From Actinoplanes subtropicus (lineage in GTDB: Bacteria; Actinomycetota; Actinomycetes; Mycobacteriales; Micromonosporaceae), in the NCBI RefSeq assembly GCF_000721705.1, contig NZ_JOJL01000019.1, positions 1-64,000 of the forward strand: a stretch of 64,000 bases of DNA, written 5' to 3'. The notes below the pieces were generated by a model. The model had not been told where the DNA came from. It worked only from the letters and a program-made list of their open reading frames with translations, and searched no databases. Made by a program: the position numbers and the translations under genes. This document shows positions 29,497-38,381 of the stretch, in pieces; the stretch's first letter is position 1, and each line of letters opens with the position of its first letter.

Positions 29497-29794
29497 GTCG
29501 GTGGCCCCTTTCTCTCGTGTTTCCTCAGCCAGAAGGCTCGAACGAGAAGAAAGCTATGCCCGGTCCTTGTCCGTCGAGTGTGCGCGTCCTGTGATCCCCG
29601 GGTGAAAACCTTAAGGGAGTCTTAGTCGCCCGGCGACGAATACTTATCTTTACATGTATCTATTCATGGAGGATGAGGGGACGCTCCGCTTCCATATCAG
29701 TTGATCCATATCTGGCCTTTTCTTATTCCATTGGTCCTCGTCTTTGGGTTAACTGTCGCTACCACCCCCCTTCGGGCCGACGAGGAGCCCTTTG
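29497..29794. other. Divergent intergenic region, AT-richer than surroundings
   Basis: 298 bases between the peptide gene (minus) and the sedolisin gene (plus). The part from about 29600 to 29750 is clearly richer in A/T than the rest of the window (for example the stretch around 29640-29672). TTGATC at 29701 with TTATTC 16 bases further is a weak promoter candidate for the protease. No credible gene is seen. Confidence 0.5.
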
Positions 29795-31468
29795 ATGAAA
29801 CCTGTTCTCGGCACCGTGCTGACGGCGATCACCGTCGCCGCCGGCACCGTGACCGGCATGGCGCTGCCCGCACAGGCGGCGTCCGTCTCGGTCACGCCTT
29901 CTTGTGCCGCCGTCACCAGTCCCGGCATCATGCGCTGTTTCGCGCTGCGCCGTACCGACCTGAAGTCGGTGCGGGCACTGGCGGCTGCGGCCGCCCCGTC
30001 GGGTATCAGCCCGGCGGATCTGAAGAGTGCTTACGCTCTGCCGACCGGTGGCAGCGGCGCCACCGTGGCGATCGTGGACGCGTTCGATGACCCGAACGCC
30101 GAGTCGGACCTGGCCACCTACCGTTCCCAGTTCGGTCTGCCGGCGTGTACCACCGCGAACGGCTGCTTCAAGAAGGTCAACGGCAGCGGCCAGACCAGCC
30201 CGCTGCCGACTGCGGATAGTGGCTGGGCGGGTGAGATCTCGCTGGATGTGGACATGGTCTCGGCGGTCTGCCCGAACTGCAAGATTCTGCTGGTGGAGGC
30301 GGCGTCGGCCGATGACAACTCGCTGTTCGGCGCGATCGATTCGGCGGTGTCGCTGGGCGCCAAGTATGTCTCCAACAGCTGGGGCGGCTCGGAGAGCAGC
30401 AGCGAGACCAGCCAGGACGCCGACCTGAACCATCCCGGCGTCGCGATCACCGTGTCCTCCGGCGACGACGGCACCGGGGCCGAGTATCCGGCTACCTCGC
30501 GGTATGTCACCGCGGTCGGTGGTACCTCGCTGACCAAGTCGTCCTCGGCCAGCCGGGGCTGGACCGAGAAGGCCTGGACGAGCGCGGGTTCGGGTTGCTC
30601 GGCGTATGAGAGCAAGCCGACCTGGCAGACCGTCACCACCAGCTGCTCCAAGCGGGCCGAGGCCGATGTCTCCGCGGTCGCTGACCCGGCCACCGGTGTC
30701 GCGGTCTACCAGACCTACGGCGCGTCCGGCTGGTCGGTGTATGGCGGTACCAGCGCCTCCGCGCCGATCATCGCCGGTGTCTACGCCCTCGCCGGTACCC
30801 CGGGCAGCTCGGACTATCCGGCGTCCTACCCGTACGCGCACCAGAGCAACCTCAACGATGTGACCTCGGGTAGCAACGGCAGCTGCGGCGCGCCGATCTG
30901 CACCGCGGGCAGCGGCTGGGACGGCCCGACCGGGCTCGGCACCCCCAACGGTGTCGCCGCGTTCAGCTCCACCGGATCCGGCGGCGGCGGCACCGGCGGT
31001 GGTGGTGGTACCTGCACCGCGGGCCAGCTGCTGGGCAACCCCGGCTTCGAGTCCGGCAACACGACGTGGACCGCCAGCAGCGGCGTCATCACCACCGCCT
31101 CGGGCAGCAGCACCCCACACGCCGGCAGCTACTTCGCCTGGCTGGACGGCTACGGCTCGACCCACACCGACACCCTCTCGCAGGCCGTCACCATCCCCTC
31201 GACCTGCACCACCGCGAAACTGTCGTTCTACCTGAGCATCAACACCGCCGAGACAACCACCTCCACCGCATACGACAAACTGACGGTCAAGGCCGGCTCC
31301 ACCACCCTGGCCACCTACAGCAACCTCAACGCCTCGGCGTACACCCAGAAGACGCTCGACCTATCCGCCTACATCGGCCAGTCGGTGACGTTGACCTTCA
31401 CCGGAACCGAGGACTCCAGCGCGCAGACCTCGTTCCTGATCGACGACACCGCCGTCAATGTGAGCTGA
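29795..31468 (+). CDS. Secreted sedolisin (S53) serine protease with C-terminal beta domain
   Basis: A 557-residue exported protease with a Sec signal (1-29, cleavage after AQA). Only a short propeptide remains, unlike most S53 enzymes. Catalytic residues fit the family: E147 and D151 in [10 protein letters not shown], oxyanion D224 in SSGDDGTG, and nucleophile S320 in [10 protein letters not shown] Gly-rich linker (about 390-405) leads to a C-terminal jelly-roll-like domain of about 145 residues that starts [11 protein letters not shown], as in carbohydrate-binding or MAM-like modules. CGAGGAG is 7 bases before the ATG. A perfect terminator hairpin follows. Confidence 0.9.
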   Translation: MKPVLGTVLTAITVAAGTVTGMALPAQAASVSVTPSCAAVTSPGIMRCFALRRTDLKSVRALAAAAAPSGISPADLKSAYALPTGGSGATVAIVDAFDDPNAESDLATYRSQFGLPACTTANGCFKKVNGSGQTSPLPTADSGWAGEISLDVDMVSAVCPNCKILLVEAASADDNSLFGAIDSAVSLGAKYVSNSWGGSESSSETSQDADLNHPGVAITVSSGDDGTGAEYPATSRYVTAVGGTSLTKSSSASRGWTEKAWTSAGSGCSAYESKPTWQTVTTSCSKRAEADVSAVADPATGVAVYQTYGASGWSVYGGTSASAPIIAGVYALAGTPGSSDYPASYPYAHQSNLNDVTSGSNGSCGAPICTAGSGWDGPTGLGTPNGVAAFSSTGSGGGGTGGGGGTCTAGQLLGNPGFESGNTTWTASSGVITTASGSSTPHAGSYFAWLDGYGSTHTDTLSQAVTIPSTCTTAKLSFYLSINTAETTTSTAYDKLTVKAGSTTLATYSNLNASAYTQKTLDLSAYIGQSVTLTFTGTEDSSAQTSFLIDDTAVNVS

Positions 31469-31479
31469 ATCCGGCCCGG

Positions 31480-31511
31480 GGCGCGCCGCGACAACCACGT
31501 CGCGGCGCGCC
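31480..31511 (+). terminator. Terminator hairpin after sedolisin gene
   Basis: GGCGCGCCGCGAC and its exact complement, 13 bases each with a 6-base loop AACCAC, 11 bases after the stop codon and followed by TTCGTCGTT. It is the expected position for an intrinsic terminator in high-GC DNA. Confidence 0.8.
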
Positions 31512-31599
31512 TTCGTCGTTCACGTGCGTTCCGGCGGCGCCATGCCAGCGGGGCACGGCGATATCCCGCGATCGGGCCGGGCGACCGGCTCCGGCGCGG

Positions 31600-32008
31600 G
31601 CAGGCGTCGGCCACTATGGTGCCGCCGTGGCTGGTCACCACCTCCATGAGTAGGGCCAGGCCCAGGCCGAAACGGCGGTCACCGGCGGTGCCGCCGCGGT
31701 GGAAGCGATCGAAGAGGCGGTCGGCGTCGGCCGGATCGAAACCCTCGCCGGTGTCGGCCACGGCGAGTTCGACGTGGTCCCGGACGGTGCGCACGGTCAC
31801 CGTGATCAGGCCGCCCGGTGGAGCGTGCGACAGGGCGTTGGCCAGCAGTTCCGAGACCACCCGCCGCAGCGCGGACCGGATGCCCCGGACCGGCGCCGGG
31901 CCGTCGGGGCGGCCAGGGTCATCCGTACGGCGCGCTCCTCGACCCGGGCCGATTCGCCGGCCACCGCGACCGCGGCGAGGGCGGTCAGGTCGACCGGCTG
32001 GCGGGGCA
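31600..32008 (-). pseudogene. Histidine kinase relic (HATPase end)
   Basis: Minus-strand coding remnants. From about 32008 one frame reads [20 protein letters not shown]; the match then jumps frame near 31890 to [20 protein letters not shown] (N-box), VADTGEGF (G1), FDRFHRGG and [12 protein letters not shown] (G2). The H-box and everything before it are missing, and the 5' end is joined directly to a truncated MarR gene. Missing N-terminus and frameshift mark it as a decayed kinase. Confidence 0.7.
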
Positions 32009-32032
32009 GGCTCCCAGGCCCTCACCCGCTAC

Positions 32033-32404
32033 ATGGACGCTATGCTGGCCGAATTCGGCCTGACCCGGATCGCCTGGCAGGTCCTCAACGTGATCGGAGA
32101 CGCCGGTCAGATAGCCGAAACCGACATCCTGGCCGCCCTCGCCGCCAACGCCGACGCGGCCACGCTGACCGCCGCCATCGACACTGTCCACACCGACGGC
32201 TGGGCGACCCGACCGGCGCCGGGCCAGCTCGCCCTCACTACGGGAGGCAACCGGCGCCTCACCACCGTCGCCTCGCGGGTCGACGCATTCCGCGAACTAT
32301 CCACGTCCGGCATCAGCCCGGAGGAATACCGCACCGCCGTCCGTGTCCTCGAACGCATGACCCACCACCTCGAATCAACAAACACCCAGCCCAAGAACTC
32401 ATGA
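32033..32404 (+). CDS. MarR-like winged-helix regulator, probably N-terminally truncated
   Basis: From ATG at 32033 a 123-residue protein reads MDAMLAEFGLTRIAWQVLNV, with a winged helix (GQIAETDILAALAANADAAT; DGWATRPAPGQLALT). Homology to MarR appears to extend upstream (SQALTRY) to about 32010, where the sequence becomes the antisense of a kinase relic, so the original start and promoter have been lost. It may still be translated from this ATG, though no good ribosome site is seen. Confidence 0.55.
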   Translation: MDAMLAEFGLTRIAWQVLNVIGDAGQIAETDILAALAANADAATLTAAIDTVHTDGWATRPAPGQLALTTGGNRRLTTVASRVDAFRELSTSGISPEEYRTAVRVLERMTHHLESTNTQPKNS

Positions 32405-32447
32405 CGACGGCGGCCACATCGACGGCTCCGGCTTCATGTGACCCGAG

Positions 32448-33086
32448 TCAAAAGGCTTTGGCGAGCGCGATCGAGTGCCGCACCGCGGTCGGGTCGTCGA
32501 CGACCCGCAACATTTCGGCGGCGACGGAAGCCCGCGGCGTGAACAGCCCGAACGGCAGGTTGCGGTCGCGCGAGCGCCGGATCCGTGCGGGTGCCGGCCC
32601 GTCGGTCAGCCGCGAGGGCCGCAGGATAGTCCAGTCCAGGTCGCTCGTCCGCACGATCTTCTCCGCCGCCCGCAGGTCGGTGAAGCCCTCCCGCAGCATT
32701 CGACTGAGCAGCGGTTTGACCACGAAGCGGGTCAGCGGGTCGTCGCCGCGATCGATGTACGGCCCCGATGCCGAGACCACGAGCAGCCGCCGCACGCCGA
32801 CCCGGCCCATCGTCTCGGTGATCGCGGCGGCGCCCTGGCTGCAGACCGTGGATGGCCCGCCTGGGCGCGGTCCGAGCGCCGACAGCACCGCGTCCTGGCC
32901 CTTGACCGCCGGCGCGATCGCGGCCGGGTCGAACGGGTCGGCTTCGACCACCTCGAGCCGCTCGTCGGACACGGCAAGCCGCGCAGCATCGCGGACCACG
33001 GCGGTGACCCGATGGTCAGCGGCGAGAGCGCGCTGGACGATCTCGAGGCCGATGCGGCCGGTGGCTCCAAAGACGATCAGGCGCAT
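32448..33086 (-). CDS. NAD(P)-binding Rossmann protein (atypical SDR, NmrA/SDR_a5-like)
   Basis: A 212-residue protein with the dinucleotide motif MRLIVFGATGRIGLEIVQ at the N-terminus, VVSASGPY in place of a Ser/Tyr catalytic centre, and LDWTILRPSRLTDG, typical of atypical SDRs that act as NAD(P)H sensors or quinone reductases. It is divergent from a TetR gene, and two TetR-type operators lie in the 77-base gap, so it is the likely TetR target. Confidence 0.9.
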   Translation of the reverse strand: MRLIVFGATGRIGLEIVQRALAADHRVTAVVRDAARLAVSDERLEVVEADPFDPAAIAPAVKGQDAVLSALGPRPGGPSTVCSQGAAAITETMGRVGVRRLLVVSASGPYIDRGDDPLTRFVVKPLLSRMLREGFTDLRAAEKIVRTSDLDWTILRPSRLTDGPAPARIRRSRDRNLPFGLFTPRASVAAEMLRVVDDPTAVRHSIALAKAF

Positions 33087-33103
33087 GACGACATCCCTAG
33101 GTT

Positions 33104-33147
33104 GGTAAGTACTTACTCACCACTAGGATGGTTAGTAAACGCTCACC
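33104..33147. promoter_or_regulatory. Twin TetR-type operators
   Basis: Two related 18-base sites, GGTAAGTACTTACTCACC (33104-33121) and GGTTAGTAAACGCTCACC (33130-33147), 26 bases centre to centre. The first contains the perfect palindrome GTAAGTACTTAC. They sit between the divergent NAD(P)-binding and TetR genes, so both would be controlled. Confidence 0.7.
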
Positions 33148-33163
33148 ATGTCAAGGGGAAAAG

Positions 33164-33751
33164 ATGGCCCAGACCCGCGAGCTGATCCTCGACGCCGCGC
33201 TGCGAGTGATCCGGGAACGCGGCCTGGCCCGGGCCACCACCAAGGAAATCGCGAAGGCGGCCGGCTTCTCCGAGGCCGCGCTCTACAAGCACTTCGCCGA
33301 CAAGTCGGAGATCTTCCTCGGCGTGCTGCAGGAGCGGTCGCCCGGTTTTCAGCCGCTGCACCGGGCCCTCGGTGCCGCGCCCGGCAGCGGGACCGTCGAG
33401 GGCAACCTCGACGCGATCGCGACCGCCGCGACCGCGTTCTACCACGACAACTTCCCGCTGTTCGGGTCGATCTTCGCGGAGCCGGCGATCTTCGACATCC
33501 ACCGCTCCCGGCTGCGTCAGCTCGGTGCCGGGCCGCACAAGGTCAACGACCGGCTCGCCGGCTACCTGCGAGCCGAACAGGAGCTGGGCCGCGTGCGCGC
33601 CGACGCCGACCCGGTCGCCGCGGCCGGGTTGCTGATGGGCGCCTGCTTCCAGCACGCCTTCCTGAGCCACTTCCGCGGCGGCGCCCCCGACCGGGGGGCC
33701 GTGACCGGCTACTCGGCTACCCTGTGGGCCGCGCTGAGCCCTTCCGGGTGA
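33164..33751 (+). CDS. TetR family transcriptional regulator
   Basis: A 195-residue regulator with the HTH at residues 20-45 (ATTKEIAKAAGFSEAALYKHF) and a TetR_C-type ligand domain. ATG with AAGGGG 6-7 bases upstream. The operators in its upstream gap indicate autoregulation and control of the divergent SDR-like gene. About 180 bases follow before the next gene with nothing recognised. Confidence 0.9.
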   Translation: MAQTRELILDAALRVIRERGLARATTKEIAKAAGFSEAALYKHFADKSEIFLGVLQERSPGFQPLHRALGAAPGSGTVEGNLDAIATAATAFYHDNFPLFGSIFAEPAIFDIHRSRLRQLGAGPHKVNDRLAGYLRAEQELGRVRADADPVAAAGLLMGACFQHAFLSHFRGGAPDRGAVTGYSATLWAALSPSG

Positions 33752-33931
33752 CAGCCGACGCACGACAGGTAGTCGATCGGGCCGGTTGGTCAGCACACAC
33801 GGCTGCGAGACGATCGCGCGGAGGGCGCAGCAGCGCGGATGCGCGCAACAATTTCTATACGAATACGCCATGGTCGCGTGCACCTGACCGTCTGGATCAT
33901 CCCGCGGCGGCCGGCGGTATCCTCGGCCCAC

Positions 33932-34429
33932 ATGAGCTGGCTGCCTGACGACTTCGTCCACCCCCACTACGTGCCTGTGCCCGACACCGCGCTTCACCTG
34001 CGGCCGATCCGGGAGGCGGACACCGCGCTCGACTACCCCGCCGTGATGGGATCCCGAAAGCGCTTGTGGGAGATCTTCGGCCCAGCCTGGTCTTGGCCCA
34101 AGGAGACGATGACCTATGACGAGGACCGCATCGACTTGCTGCGGCACGAGAAAGAGATAGCCGCGCACCAGTCGTTCAACTATGCGCTACTGGACGAGCC
34201 GGAGACGGCGATCCTCGGCTGCGTCTACATCGACCCACCCGAGCGCACCGGCTCCGACGGCGAAGTCTCCTGGTGGGTGGTAGACCACCTTGTGGACGGT
34301 GACGCGGAACGCGCGCTCGACGCGCTCGTGCCGCAATGGATCGCCACCGACTGGCCCTTCCAGCAGCCCCGCTATCTGGGCCGCGACATCACCTGGCAGG
34401 ACTGGCTCGCGCTGCCGCGCGCCTCGTGA
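33932..34429 (+). CDS. GNAT-like N-acetyltransferase family protein
   Basis: A 165-residue protein. LHLRPIREADTALDY, then FNYALLDEPETAILGCVYIDP resemble strands 1-5 of a GNAT fold, but a clear Q/RxxGxG/A acetyl-CoA loop is missing, so catalytic activity is uncertain. The ATG at 33932 fits the family start. It stands alone with no evident operon partner. Confidence 0.6.
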   Translation: MSWLPDDFVHPHYVPVPDTALHLRPIREADTALDYPAVMGSRKRLWEIFGPAWSWPKETMTYDEDRIDLLRHEKEIAAHQSFNYALLDEPETAILGCVYIDPPERTGSDGEVSWWVVDHLVDGDAERALDALVPQWIATDWPFQQPRYLGRDITWQDWLALPRAS

Positions 34430-34733
34430 CCTGGACCGCGCCGCCGGCGGTCGCCTGGGTGCGTACCCGCAAGGGTCTGCACCGTGGCGGTCTCGGCCGC
34501 CCGGCCGGACGCGGCCCGCTGCCGGGCGGCCGTCAGCGGCAGGCCGGGCGGGGCGGGAGCCGAGGCGACCACGCGGCCGTCCGTCATCGTGAAGACCCAG
34601 CCGCAGGCGCCGGGGCAGGCAGCCGGCCGTGGTCGGCGGCCCAGGCGAGATCCTGCTGGATCTGCCGGTCCTGGTTGCGCACCAGCGCCGGGCGGCCCAT
34701 CCGAGCTGGCGTGCCCCCTGGCCGGGGTGGCCG
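34430..34733 (-). other. 304-base gap with a possible decayed coding remnant
   Basis: No intact gene. On the minus strand from 34697 a frame reads MGRPALVRNQDRQIQQDLAW then stops after about 38 residues, and a second frame continues with WVFTMTDGRVVASAPAP, as if one gene had been frameshifted near 34605. I could not assign it to a family. Confidence 0.35.
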
Positions 34734-36050
34734 TCAGGCCAGCGCGCTGTCGGCCCCGGCGAGGAACGACTCGACGGCCGCGGCGACGGTCTTCCGGCCG
34801 AAGGCCACCGCCAGGTTGTTCTGGAAGAGCATCTCCTTCACCTGGCTGGCGCCGCTCGGCGGGGACGGCGGCGGGGCCGCGTGCGCGGCGGCCACCCGCT
34901 TGGCCACCACGTCGGTCGCGGCGAGCGCGCGCTGCTGGGCCGGCTTCAGCTGGGTGGCCGCGATGGCGCGGGCCTTCTCGGTCGGCGGGATCCCTCGGGT
35001 GATGCCCATCGTCCTGATGGCGTCGTCGTCCGCGGCGAAGAATCCGATCACGCCGGCCGCCTCGGCCGCGGCGACGCTGCGGTCGTAGACGCTCAGCAGG
35101 ACGCCGGCGCTGAGATACTGGCCCTCGGCCGAGCCGGCCGGTCCGCCCGGCACCGGCACGAAGTCCAGATCGTGGCTGGTCAGCGGGGGTAGCGAGATCT
35201 CCAGCCCGGAGCCGAAGGTCATGGCGACGTGGCCGGTGATCAGCGGGTTCTTCGCCGAGTCGTTGTGCGCCGCCGAGGTGATCTCGCCCGGCGCGGCCGC
35301 GTGCCGCTTGCGCATGCCGTCCCAGTACGTCAGCCACTCCGCCAGGTCCGCCGCGGCGTAGCCGAGCTTGCCGGATGCGGTGAACAACTCCTTCCGGCGC
35401 TGCCGCAGGAAGATCTCGAAGGCGCCGACGTCGTCACCGCCGCCGTCGGACACGCCGTACATGTTGTGCCCGAGCGTCTTGGTGAGCTTCGTCGCGTACG
35501 TGGTGAGGTCGGTCCAGGTCCAATCGGCCCGCGGCGGCGCGACCCCGGCGTGACTCAGCACGGTCGCGTCGTAGGTGACCAGCACGCCGCCGGTGCCCGA
35601 CGGGACGCCGTACAGCTTGCCGCCGATCCGGCCGGCCTCGAGCAGCGCGTCCGGGAACCCGGTCAGGTCGAGCTGGTTGCCGAGGTAGCCGTCCAGCGCG
35701 CGCAGCACGCCCCGGCCGGTGTACTCGTTGACGAGCGCCGTGTCCATCTGGATGACGTCGGCCGCCTGGCCGCTGGCGAGGTCGGCGTCGAGCTTGTCGA
35801 AGTAGCCGTCGTAGCCCGACGACTCCGTCTTGATCGTCACGGACTTGTGCTTCTGACCGTAGATGTCGAGGGCCGCCTGGTACGCCTTCGTCCGCGCGTC
35901 GCCGCCCCACCACTTCATCCGCAGCGCCGCGCCGCCGTTCCCCGAGCCGGTTCCGCCGCGGGCACAGGCGGCGGCAGTGGGCAGGGACGCGGCAGTGACG
36001 AGCGCCCCGCCCATGCGGATCAGGCCCCGTCGCGAAACAGTCGTCGACAC
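34734..36050 (-). CDS. Extracellular solute-binding lipoprotein (ABC importer, family 1 type)
   Basis: A 438-residue protein. SRRGLIRMGGALV with a downstream AAAC lipobox (residues about 18-29) indicates Tat export and lipid anchoring. The body is that of sugar-type binding proteins: KWWGGDARTKAYQAALDIY, DVIQMDTALVNEYTGRG, GKLYGVPSGTGGVLVTYDA. Start GTG at 36050. No permease or ATPase gene is beside it, so it must work with a transporter encoded elsewhere. It is divergent from a diguanylate cyclase gene. Confidence 0.85.
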   Translation of the reverse strand: MSTTVSRRGLIRMGGALVTAASLPTAAACARGGTGSGNGGAALRMKWWGGDARTKAYQAALDIYGQKHKSVTIKTESSGYDGYFDKLDADLASGQAADVIQMDTALVNEYTGRGVLRALDGYLGNQLDLTGFPDALLEAGRIGGKLYGVPSGTGGVLVTYDATVLSHAGVAPPRADWTWTDLTTYATKLTKTLGHNMYGVSDGGGDDVGAFEIFLRQRRKELFTASGKLGYAAADLAEWLTYWDGMRKRHAAAPGEITSAAHNDSAKNPLITGHVAMTFGSGLEISLPPLTSHDLDFVPVPGGPAGSAEGQYLSAGVLLSVYDRSVAAAEAAGVIGFFAADDDAIRTMGITRGIPPTEKARAIAATQLKPAQQRALAATDVVAKRVAAAHAAPPPSPPSGASQVKEMLFQNNLAVAFGRKTVAAAVESFLAGADSALA

Positions 36051-36204
36051 GGAGTTCAGTGTGTGGACTCGCGGGGTTCCGCATCGACGATTCGGAAAAA
36101 CTGATCCGAAGCCGCACCCGAGCAGTGTTCAAGGCGCCGTCGCGCCGGCCGAACTGAGGCGAACAAGGGCCGAACGAGCCCCGGCGGGCCGAGAGCGGGT
36201 GATC

Positions 36205-37377
36205 ATGCGTACGAACTGGCTGTCCCGCCGAGGCGTTCGGCGGATCGCGATGGGCGGTCTCGCCGTCGGCCTCGCCGCCCTCGCCGCGATCACCATCGGC
36301 GGCACGTTGAGCACCCGGCGGGCCACCGATCAGGTGCGCGCGTCGAACCGGGTCAGCAGCGCCTGGGAGAGCGTCTTCGTGCAGGTCAGCACGGAGGACG
36401 AGGCGCTGCACGCGTACCTGGCGACGGGCGCCGAATTCGACCGGCTGGGGCTGCGCGCGGCGATCGGCGCGGCCCAGGAACGGCTCACCTGGATCGCCCG
36501 GACCGGCGGCAGCGACGCCGCCTTCCAGGTCGCCCAGATCCAGCACTACTACCAGCAGTACGAGACCACGCTGCGCGCCGTCGTCACCGCGGGCCAGCAG
36601 GGCCGCCAGGCCGACGTCGAGGCCAACATCCAGCCCGCCGCCCTGGAGTTCGCCCAGCTGCGGCGGATGTCGGTGGCGAGCGTCGAGCGCGAGCGCCGCG
36701 AGCTCGAGGCGTATCTGGCGGTCGTGGACCGGCGGAACCGGGCGCTCCAGTCGCTCGCGGCCGGGGTGTTCGCCCTCGACCTGATGACCTTCGTGCTCTC
36801 CAGCGCCATCCTGATCGCCTACCAGCGCCGGGTCGAGCGCCAGGCCGAGACCAATCACCACCAGGCGATGCACGACTCGCTGACCGGGATGGCCAACCGC
36901 GCGCTCTTCCGCGACCGGGCCGAGCAGGCGCTGCATCTCGCGGCCCGGACCCGGCAACCGGTCGGCATCGTGGGGCTCGACCTCAACGGCTTCAAACAGG
37001 TCAACGACACGCTCGGCCACCACATCGGCGACCTGCTGCTCAAGCACGTCTCGGAACGGCTGACCGATTGCGTACGCGAAACCGACACCGTCGCGCGCCT
37101 CGGCGGCGACGAGTTCGCGATCCTGCTGCCGAACGTGACCTCGGTCGGCAACGCGACCGAGGTGGCCCGGCGCATCCTGGACGCGATCCGGGAGCCGATC
37201 GAGCTCGACGGGAAGCCGGTGTCGGTGGGCGCCAGCATCGGGGTGTCGGTCTTCCCCGAACACGGCACCGAGCTGGACGCCCTGCTCCAGAAGGCCGACA
37301 ACGCCATGTACCAGGCCAAACGCGGCAAACTCGGCGTCTGCGTCGTCGACCCGCCCAGTCCCGCGCTCGCCTCGTGA
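36205..37377 (+). CDS. Membrane diguanylate cyclase (GGDEF)
   Basis: A 390-residue protein: TM1 (about 13-35), a helical extracellular sensor (about 40-185, CHASE3/four-helix type), TM2 (about 188-212) and a GGDEF domain with DSLTGMANR, the intact RLGGDEFAILL signature and no EAL partner. An RxxD inhibitory site is not evident before the signature. It should make c-di-GMP, opposing the EAL protein at 13079. Start at ATG 36205; GTG 6 bases upstream is also in frame. Confidence 0.85.
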   Translation: MRTNWLSRRGVRRIAMGGLAVGLAALAAITIGGTLSTRRATDQVRASNRVSSAWESVFVQVSTEDEALHAYLATGAEFDRLGLRAAIGAAQERLTWIARTGGSDAAFQVAQIQHYYQQYETTLRAVVTAGQQGRQADVEANIQPAALEFAQLRRMSVASVERERRELEAYLAVVDRRNRALQSLAAGVFALDLMTFVLSSAILIAYQRRVERQAETNHHQAMHDSLTGMANRALFRDRAEQALHLAARTRQPVGIVGLDLNGFKQVNDTLGHHIGDLLLKHVSERLTDCVRETDTVARLGGDEFAILLPNVTSVGNATEVARRILDAIREPIELDGKPVSVGASIGVSVFPEHGTELDALLQKADNAMYQAKRGKLGVCVVDPPSPALAS

Positions 37378-37386
37378 CGGTGTCGG

Positions 37387-38262
37387 TCAGGCGCCGCCGG
37401 CGGTGACGATCGCGTCGGTGAGGAAGCCGGCCAGGAGGCCGAGCAGCAGGCCCCAGGTTGTGATCTCCTTGACGCCCATCTTGCGGCCGACGGCGAGCAG
37501 TTCGATCACCACGTACAGGATCGAGCCGGCCGCCAGGGCCAGGAAGGCGATCGAGACCGTCTCGTTGGTGAAGCGCTGCCCGACCAGCGTGCCGAGGAAG
37601 GTGGGGCCGCCGCCGATCAGGCCGAGCGTGGTCAGGTAGCCCCAGGACGGGCGGTCCCCGGCGGCGGCCAGCGGGGCCACGATGCCGAAGCCCTCGGTCG
37701 CGTTGTGCAGGCCGAAGCCGACGATCAGCAGCACCGCCAGCGCGATCTCGCCGGAGGCGGCGGAGTTGCCGATGGCGAGCCCCTCGGCGAAGTTGTGCAG
37801 CCCGATCCCGGTCGCGATCATCAGGGCCAGCTGGCCGGCCGGGCTGCGCCAGCCCGTCGCCTGGGGCGCCAGGGTCACCTGTGCCGCGGCCCGGTCGCCG
37901 CCACCGGCCGGCACCGCGACCGGCTCCGGCGCCGGGACCGCGACCGGCCGGGCGGCGCCGCCGCGCCGGGCCACCCAGCGGTCGAAGTAGACCAGGCCGA
38001 GCAGCCCGGCGCCGAGCCCGGTGGCCAGGACGACGCCGTTACCGACGGCGGAGCCGTAGTGGTGCTCGCCGAGCGCGCCGTCGATCGGCTCCCAGGCGTG
38101 CGCCAGCACGTCCCACAGCAGGAACACCAGGATGCCGACCGCGGTCGCGTTGAGCATCGCCCGCAGTCGCGGCGCCGGGTTCCGCAGCCGCCCGATGGGC
38201 AGGCCGAGGAAGATGGTGAAGCCGGCGATGGCGCCCAGCAGGGCGATCTTGGTGGCGGACAT
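37387..38262 (-). CDS. ZIP family divalent metal transporter
   Basis: A 291-residue membrane protein with about eight helices and the two ZIP signatures HNFAEGLAIG (TM4) and HNATEGFGI (TM5), plus a variable cytosolic loop (about 100-140, Ala/Pro-rich and not His-rich). It moves Zn, Fe or Mn into the cytosol. A DtxR/IdeR-type box 29-47 bases upstream of the ATG suggests iron or manganese control. Confidence 0.9.
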   Translation of the reverse strand: MSATKIALLGAIAGFTIFLGLPIGRLRNPAPRLRAMLNATAVGILVFLLWDVLAHAWEPIDGALGEHHYGSAVGNGVVLATGLGAGLLGLVYFDRWVARRGGAARPVAVPAPEPVAVPAGGGDRAAAQVTLAPQATGWRSPAGQLALMIATGIGLHNFAEGLAIGNSAASGEIALAVLLIVGFGLHNATEGFGIVAPLAAAGDRPSWGYLTTLGLIGGGPTFLGTLVGQRFTNETVSIAFLALAAGSILYVVIELLAVGRKMGVKEITTWGLLLGLLAGFLTDAIVTAGGA

Positions 38263-38290
38263 GGGGCGCTCCCGACGCGAGGTCTACAGG

Positions 38291-38309
38291 CAAGGGGAGG
38301 CTAACCTAA
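38291..38309 (-). promoter_or_regulatory. IdeR/DtxR-type metal box
   Basis: CAAGGGGAGGCTAACCTAA matches the IdeR/DtxR consensus TTAGGTTAGGCTAACCTAA at 15 of 19 positions, including the whole AGGCTAACCTAA half. It lies between the ZIP gene (minus) and the sigma factor gene (plus); repression of the ZIP gene is the likelier role. Confidence 0.65.
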
Positions 38310-38381
38310 GGCTCGGCACTCCTACAAGTCGTAGGCCGGCGGGTGTAACCCTGGGACGTATCTGTTCCCGGGGGTGAAGCC

